From Asterias amurensis (lineage: Eukaryota; Echinodermata; Asteroidea; Forcipulatida; Asteriidae), in assembly GCF_032118995.1 (NCBI RefSeq), contig NC_092668.1, positions 15,045,501 through 15,109,500 of the forward strand: DNA of 64,000 nt, read 5' to 3'. A program made the position numbers and the translations under genes. Below, in pieces: positions 49,253-60,800 of the stretch. Every line of letters begins with the position of its first letter. Position 1 is the stretch's first letter. Under the pieces are notes generated by a model, which ran no database searches, had not been told where the DNA came from, and saw only the letters and a list, made by a program, of their open reading frames with translations.

Positions 49253-52200
49253 TACACCACAATCAACCACGATGGGCCAAAACTGGTCTGGCTTTAACTG
49301 TAAATAAAGATGTAAAAGTTGTTTGTTCTTACCATCAGATGAATAATGCTTACAAACATGAAACAATGCCAGTGAATCTCCAGTTTATTGCCACCAAGAT
49401 TATAGTCTTAAATGAAGAGCAGGTAAGCAAATACCACTGTTTAAATAACCTATTTATTAACTCTTTCTGTAGTAATAATGAAAGCATTAGTCTTGCTTAG
49501 AATAAAGAAAGTTTGGCAAGTGAGGTTTGCGGAGCATTGGTTTTGAGGTTGTCAACCCAATATTCAACCACGGTATGTTTTGAACGTCTTCATGATGGTG
49601 CATGTTGCTACGGCAGTATAGTTACGCAGCATCAAGCAACAGAGTCCAGTTTTGTCCTGAAGACGATCAGAGCATATACTGATTGAAATGTTGGGTTGTC
49701 ACACACGGGTTCTTCCTATGGCCAACACTCAAAATAGATGACCGCAAACCTCACCTTATTATACTTCCACCATGCAAAGTTTGAAATCCTACTTAAAGTT
49801 CATTTTTATACCCCTCCCCCCCCCCCCAGTCGGATGTGATCGTAGAGGGTAACTACAGAGAGAGTTTATCCAATGTATTCCAGTGGGTTTCATCTATAAG
49901 CTCAGGAGACCATGACTATGCTTCATTCGTAACTAGAACTGACTTCGGCCCAGCAGGTGAGTGGGTATGAGAAACCTTACCCAATTCCCTATCCACTCCT
50001 TGGCATGTAGTACCAGGCCATAGTTCATATAAAACAAAATAATAAGGTAGTCAAGCGAAGCATGCATACTTTTTAATGCCTCGGATCAAACACTTTTGAC
50101 AAGTTGAACCAAATGTAATTATCGTTGAGAAGACTTTAAAGACCAAACAACCGATGTGTTGACATTATGTTTTCATATTGCTGACTGGTTTCTAATTGCT
50201 ATTCTTGTATCCAATGAAGGTTTTGCTCCACTGTCATCAATGTGTATGAGTTATTGGAGTAGTTCGATTACTAGTGATCAAGGTCTTATATCAGCTTTCA
50301 TCATGGCACACGAAGCAGCACACGTGTAAGTTAGCACCGAGTACCGTTATCTAGTTCTGACTGTCTTGTTGGTTAGCTTATCGGCATTGATTCTCTTTTT
50401 CAATAGTGACGATCCATAAAATATCTCCTGAAGACGAGCAGAGTTTGCTGGTGGAAACGTCGAGACCAAGCCGGCTCTTGTCAGCACCAGCACTCATTAT
50501 ACATGGTTGTAACCGCACGATAATTACTTCTCATTAATCTGCTATTTGAATGTGTGAGTTAAAACACCATCTTATTATTGCGTTCTCTATTTACAGCTTA
50601 GGTATTGAACATGATGGAGATGACAACAAGTGTGAGCCGTACTTAACATCAATCATGAGTCCATTGATATTATCTACATATCATGATTATTACTGGTCAA
50701 ATTGTAGCGTCAAATACCTCAAGAAACACCTAAGGTACAAAGAAACAAATAACATAATTCAATTAAGAAATAAAAAGTAATTACTTTAGAACCCGTTTGT
50801 TTGAATATTCATGGTTTGTGATCAGTTTTCAGTGTATAATAATGAATATTTCTGTTTTTTTTTTTAATCTGTTTAGGATTTATCCTTGTATTGAGGATAG
50901 TCCGTTTAGTAAAAGTGTTCAAGAAGTTGCAGAGTACCCAGGAGAGTTGTACTCAATAGAAAGACAATGTCAACTTGCTTATGGAGAAAACTCAAGGCAG
51001 TGTGGTATGGTGAGTTATCATTCTGAAATTTTTAGGATTAAGAATTTTTTTTTATTAGCACAAACTTTAGTATAAATTATTCACATTTTGACTGGTTTAC
51101 TTTAATTTATGATATTGCATTTGCTTAAAACTCTCTTTAATTTTTGTTGAAACTATTAGTTTGACCTAAAAAACTATTAATTTTGGTTTCACAACATGTT
51201 TTTTCAGCCACAGGATTTTAATACCTGTATGTTCAAATGTTCTGATCATCATAACCCGTGGATATGTAAGGACTACCCAACACCGGCACTAGACGGCTCA
51301 GCGTGTGGCTACGGTAATCAGGTAACAATAACACGTCTATTGTGTCTCATTAACTGAGGGTCATTACAAGAATTGATCAATATTATTATTAGAAGTGACA
51401 GATAATCTTTTTAATTTTTGCACCTTCTTATCTTTGGGGGGGGGGGTGGGCCTTTTGGACCCTAAAATGAGAAGGGTCATGATTTCAAATCTAACCTTGC
51501 CATACATTTTTGTTTGTTTACTAATTGTAAGTATTCTTATTAATTTCTTCTTTAGTGGTGTATGAAGGGTGACTGTAAAGAGAAACCTCCTAAAAGGAAT
51601 GGCAAATGGGGAAAATGGTCAAGTTGGGGGCCATGTACGTATGAATGTGCGACCGGAGTTAAGACAAGGCAACGGAAATGTGACAATCCAAGGTTTGGAG
51701 GACTACGATCAATTGTAACTCTTACATCGATTCAAACTTTCTATATAGTTACTCAGAAATGGCCATGTAAGCTCAAAAGACCATTATTTTAAACTGATCA
51801 TTAAAAATTAGATTAGATTATGTACTTACGGTGACAGAGCTTTCTCTGCAATAGCACCTCGTCTGTGGAACCAGCTAAATGTTTGTCTCAGGGAGGAAAA
51901 CTCCCTCTGTAGCTTTAAATCTGGGCTTAAGACACATCTTTTTAGGGAAGCATTTTTAACTTAAAGTATTTTTCTATGTTCTTACTGCCCCGCTGCTTCA
52001 TATCATTGTTGCGGTTTTTATAATTGTTATTATCATAATTATTGTTTGTGTTTTTTACTGGATCAAACGATTTCGGTGGCTTTTACTCAATGTATTTGAT
52101 TGATTATATTCATCTTTTTACTTGTACATGTATCTTTATTGTTTTATAATCATATTTTATGGATTTTAATTTTGGACCTTTTAATTACTTAGTTTTTGTG

Positions 52201-54687
52201 GTTAAAAGTTGTTGTTGTAAAGCGCTTGGGAGCATTTTTTATGGATTTGGCGCTATATAAATATGTTTTATTATTATTTATTACTATCATTGAGGGATGC
52301 TGCAGTCTTCTTTAAATGCGCCTAACCTATCAAATCGCCCAACCTAAATAAAATTCATGTATTCTTAAACATAATGATAACATGTCAACTCTATTAAAAA
52401 CACGATTAGAGTATATAACATCCTGGGTAATTACCTTTCCGGAAATATTCTCATTTTAGATAGCTACTGAACATTAATCCAATTTCCGAAGTAGGCCTAA
52501 TATTAATCAGACCAACTACAGGCTGCATTAGAGTTGTTCTAAATATAATCTTGTCCATTACAGACCTGCGTATGGAGGGAAGGAATGCACAGGGAAATCG
52601 TTTCTCTTCAAACTTTGCAACAAACAGGTGAGAGAGAGAGAGCTCAATGAATGTTTAATAATTTGGTGCAGTGTAACAATTAATTAATTGGTAATGATTT
52701 CAAACAAGGTAGCTTCATGTTTTAATAATGTCAATACCGAATTGTTTTGTTTGTATTTATATTTTTGTCTACATACAAATATTGAAAGTTCTCATTGATT
52801 TTTTTTTTTTTAATACAAAAAACATGTTATCTTGCATATTGATGTTCTTCTTAACCTGATATTGAGTGATTGGGCGCCATAAGCGCCTTCCTGGGGCGGA
52901 TACTGGTGCTCTATTAAGTGTTCTTTATTATTTTTATTATGTGGTGAAACAAATACTCGTCAATTATCTCTTGCTTTCATATAATTATTCCAATTAGCCG
53001 TGCACCGAGGGTGTGGATAGGCGGGCTGAGCAGTGCCAAGATCACCTTGCTGCCGTATTGATCAATGGCAAACCACACACTTGGAGTCCATATGAAGGAA
53101 GAAATGGTTCGTAAATATCATTCTATGAGTCCAAAATAATATGGTTTTTATCTTACTCAGTTTTTAAACAATGTGGACAAAGTGAATCAGCGACTTATTG
53201 AAATGTTTTTCGTGACAATGGATTGTTTTTTCAGAGTCCATGCAGTGTAGGCTGACTTGTATCGCAGACAAGACCCTGGACATCCTTGGTACCCCGTACA
53301 TGGTAACCGATGGTACCCCATGCTCGTATGAAGATCCTGATAATATCTGTGTTCGGGGTCAGTGCGTTGTAAGTTTACATAAATTAATTCTTACTAAATA
53401 AAACTAAATCATGAAATAACATGTTGACAAGGCTCACAATAAAAATAGCAACAATTAGACTTAACGAAATGGGGGACTTTTTGGACACTATGTTACAGCA
53501 AACTTACCAGGTAAATCCGAACTACGTAAACAACGGAAATTTACCTAGTTACTGCTGCCACCTAGCGTTCCAAAGTCTCACATTACAATCGAAGATGTTT
53601 GACACTTTCTCTGTTCATGATTGGTTGCAGAAATTTGGATGCGACAAACGCCTGCGTTCGAAGAACAAGGCGGATAAATGTGGTGTTTGTAAAGGAGATA
53701 ACAGTCACTGTACGTATGTACAAAAGGAGTTCACAAAATCACCTAAAAAACGTAAGACAATGTTTTAATAAAACGCAGGAAATACTGTAGAAAGTTAACT
53801 ATCTCTATGTGTGAGAACAGCTGAGGACTATTTTATGTGAATTTACACTTCGTGACTTTCCAAGTTAACCAACAACTTGTGATCCTTCTCACCTACCTAG
53901 GATATCAGCGGATAGATACTTTACCTGCTGGAGCGTACAACATAGTCGTGAAAGAGGAAACCGACACAAGACATTTTCTGGGTAAGAGACACGTTGGTAA
54001 CATCAACTTTGTCGGAAATTTTAAACGAAACATAATTGTTGCCCAAAATATTAGATGGAGCTACTAAATCGCATTAATTTTTCGTATGATCACGTTTCAT
54101 TGTTTAACATATGCAGCTCTCAGAACCGGCAAGACGTACATTCTCAATTCTGGAGGCAGATACTGGGGACGACCAGAATTTGTCTGGGGTGGCGCCCGAT
54201 TTGTCTATTCAAAGGAAACTGAGCTCCTTCAATCTGCTGGACCAACTCATTCCGACCTCATGCTAATGGTAAAATACATTTGCCTCTGTCATTAAGCGAC
54301 AGTATTTTTGTCATGCGACAATGTTAGGTCTGTCAATAGGCACATTTTAATGCCAATTTGTATGCACAATCTGTTCCAACAAATCATTTTCGTCATTCTG
54401 TTTTTCCTACACAGATCTTTTGGACAAATGACACAAAGCCTGTAAATGTAACTTACAGTTACTACTTGCGTATCAGCGATGAACCCACTGCTTTAGATGC
54501 TGCAGGACAACGTGAAGTTCATTTGACCAAACCGTTGACTAGTCTGACCAATAAACTTCAGGTATCCTCTACTGATGATGCACAACGATCGCCGAGAATC
54601 AAACGCAATGATCACATCAAAACCATGGAGAGGTCCGGGGACCCTTCAACTCTTCGGTGGTTCAACAAAAAGCTAACCAAACCCTAA
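46051..54687 (+). CDS. ADAMTS-family secreted metalloprotease, complete, single TSP1 repeat
   Basis: Exons: 46051-46104, 47256-47304, 47461-47879, 47996-48152, 48984-49195, 49339-49422, 49830-49956, 50220-50325, 50597-50734, 50877-51009, 51208-51321, 51556-51692, 52564-52627, 52998-53106, 53235-53368, 53631-53751, 53901-53981, 54117-54268, 54415-54687; 887 residues. Order: signal peptide (1-18), propeptide with NTLCFY, basic cleavage region QKRK (255-258), reprolysin domain from FVVETLIAVDHS, zinc site HEAAHVLGIEHD (398-409), Met-turn IMSP (M423), disintegrin-like part, thrombospondin repeat WGKWSSWGPC (549-558), cysteine-rich part with KCGVCKGDN, spacer with LPAGAYNIVV. Family members cleave extracellular matrix. 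No C-terminal thrombospondin repeats follow, as in ADAMTS4, but orthology is not claimed. The donor after 53106 (GTTCGT) is weak but keeps the frame. Confidence 0.92.
49218..49252. repeat. Poly-C followed by (CA)n
   Basis: About 18 C residues then seven CA units in an ADAMTS intron. Confidence 0.9.
49510..49800. mobile_element. Dispersed repeat with inverted ends and a hammerhead-like core
   Basis: GTGAGGTTTGCGG near 49520 is answered by CCGCAAACCTCAC near 49743-49755. Related to 16698-16880 in inverse orientation. Inside, CTGAAGA at 49657-49663 is followed by a stem (GATCAG with CTGATT) and then GAAA. Confidence 0.5.
50425..50470 (+). other. Second hammerhead-like CTGAAGA-stem-GAAAC segment
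   Basis: CTGAAGA at 50428-50434, a CGAGCA/TGCT helix with a small bulge, then GAAACGTC. In the intron that splits the ADAMTS zinc motif. Likely a fragment of a retroelement or related repeat. Confidence 0.35.
51812..52275 (+). mobile_element. LINE (CR1/L2-type) 3' fragment in an ADAMTS intron
   Basis: The start translates as YGDRAFSAIAPRLWNQL ... FKSGLKTHLFREAF then stop, the extreme C-terminus of a CR1/L2-type ORF2. A 3' tail follows with GTAAAGCGCTTGGGAGCA, GGCGCTATATAAATATG and a TTATTATT end. Strongly truncated at the 5' side. Confidence 0.82.
53468..53584. mobile_element. 117-bp MITE, copy 1
   Basis: Ends AATGGGGGACTTTTT and CAAAGTCTCACATT are near inverse repeats; inside, CAAACTTACCAGGTAAAT and ATTTACCTAGTTACTGCTGC. 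Same family as 54690-54843. It ends 46 bases before the exon starting at 53631. Confidence 0.7.
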
Positions 54688-54689
54688 GC

Positions 54690-54843
54690 AATGTGAGACT
54701 TTGGAGTGCTTGGGCGGCAGCAGACTTACCAAGTAGTATTTCTGTTGCTTACGTTACTCTGTGAACATGCGCATATTAAAATACGAGAACAATGAATTTA
54801 CCTAGTAAGTCTGCTGCCACCTACGTCTGAAAAGTCACCCATT
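54690..54843. mobile_element. 154-bp MITE, copy 2
   Basis: Begins AATGTGAGACTTTGGAGTGC and ends AAAAGTCACCCATT; GGCAGCAGACTTACC pairs with the GTAAGTCTGCTGCC arm. It begins three bases after the ADAMTS stop codon, so it should form the start of the 3' untranslated region. Confidence 0.78.
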
Positions 54844-54900
54844 ACGCAGAAAAAAACATCTTCAGTTATGAAGAAAACCGATTGTCATCCAATATGATTC

Positions 54901-54906
54901 AATAAA
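54901..54906 (+). terminator. Candidate polyadenylation signal of the first ADAMTS gene
   Basis: AATAAA 214 bases after the stop codon, just past the MITE. Confidence 0.5.
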
Positions 54907-57540
54907 GGTTCATGGTCGAAGAAGAACAATTTAATGACACTGCTTTACCTGCAGCATTATGTGGTAAAGGTTACCCCTTCAGGGTTAATGCAAATTTTGT
55001 GTTTCAGCTCAAAAGGAAAATAATAATGCTTTTAGTAATTCCTATTTGCATGAATAACGAATTCGCATTCAATAATTTGTTGCCACCATAAGAGTGGTGA
55101 CCGCTAATTCTACCTCCCTGCTTTTAACGTAATGAGCAGAGGCATGAAATGTAACCAGGGTTGTTAAAAAATGTGGTAAAACTTTCACCAGTAGATGCTG
55201 GAAGTTGCCTTGTGACGTCACTGAGGAGTCCATTGAGTATGGTAGCGATATGTGCTTATTAGGCCTACTGCAACAACAACAGCTTATGTTAATCATGAGA
55301 AGATAATATAAACTGTGTGTAATAATAATTACCATAAAATTGTATTGTATCTTTATTGACGATCAATGTTGGGGTTTTAAATTGAAATTTAAACTTCAAA
55401 CATTTTTCGTACCAAATTTTATACCGCTTAATATGCCAACAATAATAGTGTATCTTTTTGTAATGTATTTGTTTTATTTCAAAAGTAAACAAAACTTGAC
55501 ACTTTAAAGCAAGCTGTCTCTCCCTAATGTTTGTACTCTCATGAAAAATTAGAGCAGCATTATTAATAAAAAATGTAAGAGTGTAAATATGAGCGCCCTC
55601 CTTCGGCAGTTTGTTTGGTGTTTTATTTAAAAACGCAATGTTTTAAATATTTGGGTCACATAAATATTGGGAAGCAATAATAAGACATGATATGCTACCG
55701 GTCATTAATTTACGAATTCGTTTACTTCCGATTTTGAAACACTTGCAAACGTTTGGCAGACATAAACTGGTGGACATTGAACGATCAAACAACCACGGCG
55801 CCTTCTCCCCCCCCCCCACCCCCCCCCCCCCCCCCCCCAACCCGCTGTGGCGTAGGCCCCTCAAAAGCGATTCAAATTGTAGAGTAGAAATATGTTAGCA
55901 TTGAATGTAAATGTGGTGTGGTTATATTATAACCTCAGTAAAATGGTAAAGAATATAGACACGGGGACATTGCGTGGTCTATAGTTTCCCCTCCAGCCCA
56001 TCCTGACGCATTGACCACGATTGCAAATGGGAGAGTATTATTTCCTTAGTTTGAAATGATTTAAGTGCCTTATTTCCTTGCGGTAACACGCACACTATAA
56101 ATAATGAGGTGTTTTGTTTCAAGAGTTTCCTAAAAGCCACAAATTACAGAAATACTTCTCGGAAGTCTTTCGTCAGAAAGTAGGCCTAATTATGTTAAAT
56201 ACGTGAGTGGGTGAGTAGTCCTATTTACCCAGCTGCACTGGCTGGGTGAGAAAGTTCACGACTGCCCACTTCGCTTGCCAAAGTGGGTAGTAGTTTTTCT
56301 CCGAAGGGTTTCACTAATTCACCCACCATCCGGCGCAGTGATCGCGTTGCAATCTTGTAGCAAAAACATTGTTTTAAAGTTACGTAGAGGGCGCTATTTC
56401 CAAGCATCAACTAGTTATTGCCTTTTCTAGACATCTTGCAACGATTCTGTCCACCTTCAATCCGGTCTTGAACTAAAACTACATAAGTCTAATCTAAATT
56501 GCTGATGGATCAAAATGCCGATGGATCATAAAGAGGAACCCTTGGCCTTGCCATTATAATCGCGTTGATTGTGCAGGCTCAAGTTTTCAATAAAGCAACT
56601 AATTTAAATTGAGAAGAAGAAAATGAAATTAAAATATTATTATATGACAATGGTTCAATTTTAAAACAAAATTCTGTTACAGTAAATCCGTTCTCAATGG
56701 CGGGTCTTTATGAGGAAAATAAAGTAAATTTTGCTTTAAATTACTGGTGAGTGTTGGTCTAGAGACCGCAGAGGGGTGTCAGATGCAATTGTGCCGCCAT
56801 GCAATACTGTCCGCTCCGGACACTTTTGCTTATGCAATCGTGTCCGGGGCTGTGCAAGAACCGTCCGGTGGACACAACTGCATATGCAAATGTGTCCGGG
56901 CGGATATTATTGCATATGCATATAGTGTCCTCCGGACAGTATTGCATAGAGGACATAATTGCATGCGACAGGGGCAGTAACACTCGCTGTTAGCTCGAGC
57001 CTCTTAAGGCAACTTTTTAAAACCCAGGGTTTCTTTTATGCCAGAGCTGCATTTTGAATGAGCTGAATTACAAAGCGTTGATCTTCTTTCTACGCAATCA
57101 CGATACTCGAAACTTTACAAACCCTTATCCAACCGGAAACTGATAATCTCTGGGTATTGTATCTTTAGATCTAAGGGGGGCATCTTCACAATTGAGTCGG
57201 CCTCTTCAGAAAGAACATTATACGTTAGCAAGAAGTCAAATGGCGTTTAAAGTGGGCTCATTGTGTTGGCAAAAAGAAGGATCCAATGCGATTACTTTGT
57301 TTGAAGTTGTTAAAAACGTGAATAAGGCTCTTGATTCATCCAGACTCTACTCTCAAAACGTTCGTTGACCTTTTGCGAATAATAAATGGCGTAACTAAGG
57401 GGAAATTCTGGCTATTCATTATTAAAATAAATACCCAAATAATGTTATATTGTACACAAAACAAATTTTAGACGATTTCAGTTGTACAATATTAGGAGTT
57501 TTTCGAACATGCTCACCCTCAAACTCATTTCACACACACA
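54907..57540. other. Intergenic DNA between the two ADAMTS genes
   Basis: No supported exon. Holds long poly-C tracts at 55807-55838 and an unusual cluster of inverted repeats at 56780-56975. Confidence 0.5.
56780..56975. repeat. Nested inverted-repeat cluster of GTGTCCGG and TGCATATGCA motifs
   Basis: CCGGACAC and GTGTCCGG flank TTTTGCTTATGCAATC near 56816-56847 as a perfect 8-bp hairpin. GCAATACTGTCCG near 56800 is mirrored by CGGACAGTATTGC near 56933. TTGCATATGCA or close variants recur between GTCCGG motifs. Confidence 0.75.
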
Positions 57541-57840
57541 GGAGGCGGGAAGTTGGGCGGGGGGGGGGGTGAGTAGCAACTGTGTCTGTCAAGCTAGTCA
57601 AAGGGTCACCGTCACCAACTGACTTAACGAACTTGACAGAATGGTTGGCTCTGCTGATTGGTCAATGCAGTCGTGTCGTAAACCATAACCCCAGGAGACG
57701 TCATTTTAACCTTCGAGCTACGTCATACACACAGCAGCACGGTAACATCACAAGTTATTATACCAGTCAGCAGAATTGAGATTAGATCGTTGCAGCACAA
57801 GGAAGAAAGTTATTGAAGACAGTCCAGGATTCTTAGCAGT
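57541..57840 (+). promoter_or_regulatory. Candidate proximal promoter of the second ADAMTS gene
   Basis: Just upstream of the start codon are a GC-box-like GGGCGGGGG near 57556, an inverted CCAAT box (ATTGG, 57657-57661), and two CRE-like sites, GACGTCA at 57697-57703 and TACGTCAT at 57719-57726. Motif presence only; the transcription start is unknown. Confidence 0.4.
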
Positions 57841-60800
57841 ATGGTATTAATGGTATTTTCTACGTGGAGTCAACTGCAACTGTTGTCAATAGTTGGCATT
57901 GTTTTACACCTCACTGCTGATACTGTAAGGGTGAGTAATAAACTAGCTGTGTTTGTTTGTTGTAACTTATTACCACTTTTGGGACCTGTTGTTAGTGAGC
58001 TCAGAAGAGTCGTCGTGGATTTGCCTACTGTGCTGGCCCCATGGGTAAAGAATGCAATAGGCATACTCGTTTGTTTATAATATGGAGTCACACTATTGTT
58101 TTGGATTCGCTGTACGTTGGTTTACTGTAGTTCTCTCATTTTTAATTGATTGGTCAATGAATCAAGGACAGTAAAATTCAAGGACGTATAAAATTGTGTT
58201 TAATCTTGGTTGGAGGCAGTAGAGCCAAAGAGGTGGCCTACCTTGCATGTGAAAATCCCCTGTTGATGAGAGTGGAGGTGATGGACCTAGCTCTATAGTT
58301 ATAGCATACAGCAAGGACTCTATGGTTGTATGTATGCGAGTCTGGAGGAATTGGCAAAACCAGTGAAAGTTTTATAGAAGTTGTGTGTTGGTGAACTTGT
58401 TTTAGACATGATGGCACACAGAAGTAGCACACCGTCATAAGTAAACCGTTCTCTTAAAACAAGTATCAGCCTGTTTTGGGAAACTATATATTAGGGATCG
58501 TAGTAAAGTTAGTGAAGAATCAGCCTTATCATCGTAACTCTTTAAGTCTATAGGCCTAATTAGCTCTTGATTTGTCATTGTTTAAGGAGGTTTGTTCACA
58601 TCTCTATTGTATTGTCATCGGAACTCGTACCTCATAGCCCTGGTTTGGTTTTTAAACATTACACAAATTGATAAAGTTGTACTTGCAAGGTTCCCTGCTA
58701 AGATCCATGTGTTTCGGATTAGATTGAATGATTACCACTTGTACCAGGATATGGGGCCATGCAAGGTAGGAATTTTCCCAAAAGTAATTTGCTTTTTGTT
58801 TTTAAGTTGTCAAAGTCTTTATTTCCACAGAGTTTACAAGATAAGAAATGTATTGAAAGAAAAGTTAATTCCTGTCATATTATGGTAGTCAGTTGTATAC
58901 AGTTACACTGGAAATAGGGTTGTCAGTTCTCTACTCTGGTTTTCATTTGGTTTCATGAAGATGGATGCTTACAAACGGTGTAATACCTTAGGAAACAGTA
59001 GGAATTGAGTCATGTTAGTTTATGAATAATGTTGTTGTGGCTTGCATTTATGTGAAATGTCTGCAAGCGGAACATTTTTTCCAAGACTATCAAATTTATT
59101 ATGTTCTGAGTAAGCATGATAAGCATGTCACAGATTAGGAAAACTTGTGATTTCCTTGATATGTTCACTTCATTAATCATGGAATTGTTTTGAAGGACCT
59201 CTATCCTTTGGTCTTTAATTTCAAGGATAAGATAGTCAACAAAGATCAGTCACTGACCTTTCTTCAAGTGCCTAGCTTTCAAATGAGTCAATTTACTGGG
59301 AATTGGTGTCCTGCACCTACCAGTAAGAACATGATGAAGTCATGTCAATGTTCTAACTCCTTGTGGTAATATGACTATGAGAGTTAAAGACCGATAGTGC
59401 AACATTGATTTGGTGGATTTCATCATTGTTCATCCAGATTATTTATACAAGTATTTTCCTTGATCAATGGCGGGCAATTGTCTCTATCAGTGACTTGTTT
59501 TGTCAATTCAGTAATTTCTCTGGTAATCTTTGCCAAGAAAAACATTTTTCAATTTAACAAACAGTTCAATTAAAGTTGCATTGTGTTTCAACTTGTTTGA
59601 GGAATTTTTGATAGATGTTCGTCATTCTCAGGAAGTTGTCTAGCCACCGTGAGTTTGAAATGAGGAGGTTTGATTTGTTGTTGACTTGTCATTAAGTTGA
59701 CTTTCAAAGCTTATGGTTATGCCAGGTTTCTTAGAAAGTGACATTGCTTTCGTCACTGATTGAGTGGAATTCCTGTAACTTTATGGAGAGTCGTTGCCAA
59801 GTAAACGATGTCCTTGAATAAGGCATCCTAATCAGGAAATAATGTTAAATAATTTGTTTTATCTTGAGAATAACTTAAATATTTTTTATTTTACATAAAA
59901 GAGGTACTATTATTGATCTTCAAAGATTTGCTACCAACTTTAAACAAGTGTTTCATTTAGTCTTACAAGTTACATTAAACTTTCCTGAAAAGTGTTCCAG
60001 AATTGTTGTAAATAAAGCTTTTAACGACATAAATTATTATTTCTTTTCAGGTTTCGGGAGCCAGTATTCCAAACAATTTACCACTGCAGAAAAAACACTG
60101 TAAGTATAATTCGATAAGTTTTCATAACCAAACCTTGTGTAGTAATTGTGTCCTTGAAACTCTTAAAAGTTTAGATTGCTAAACTTCTTAAAGTTAAATA
60201 CCAACATCAAAACTGAAAACCAAGCAATGATTTCAACAAAGTCTTTGCAAGAGGATGAAAACCTGTACTGACTTTTCACACTTGTTTAACAGTTAATCAA
60301 CCAGTAGTTAACTTGTATTGTTGTTGTAAGTAGATCTCTTTGTATGGAAAGTGAACAATGAGAAAGGATTTCAATCTGCAATGTAAAGCCCTACATCTTA
60401 AAGGAGGTGTTGAGGTACACAAATAATGACCTTGCAATAAGTATCCCAACAACATCAGGCTCTTAATAGCCACTTTACTTTATTAAACAGTTTCAGAAAA
60501 AGAACTTTCAAAAGTTTGTGCATAAGAAATAGTGGCTCATATCCTCTCCAACAACTGAAATGTTTGCAACTGTGCATTATAATGCTAGAACATGCACTGT
60601 AGGAGAAACCATGGAGAAACAAGCTTTTGAGCTAACTGGGATTACTTATTGGAGTTTGTGCCATGTTGTATGATGCTAAACCATCTATAGTCTAGTGGAC
60701 AATAATGTATAAGCTGAGGTAACTGTTAGAAGATAAATACTATATAAAGAATTTGGGAAAAAAACATTTAATTCTTTATCGTTAAGCAGTGCACCCTTTT

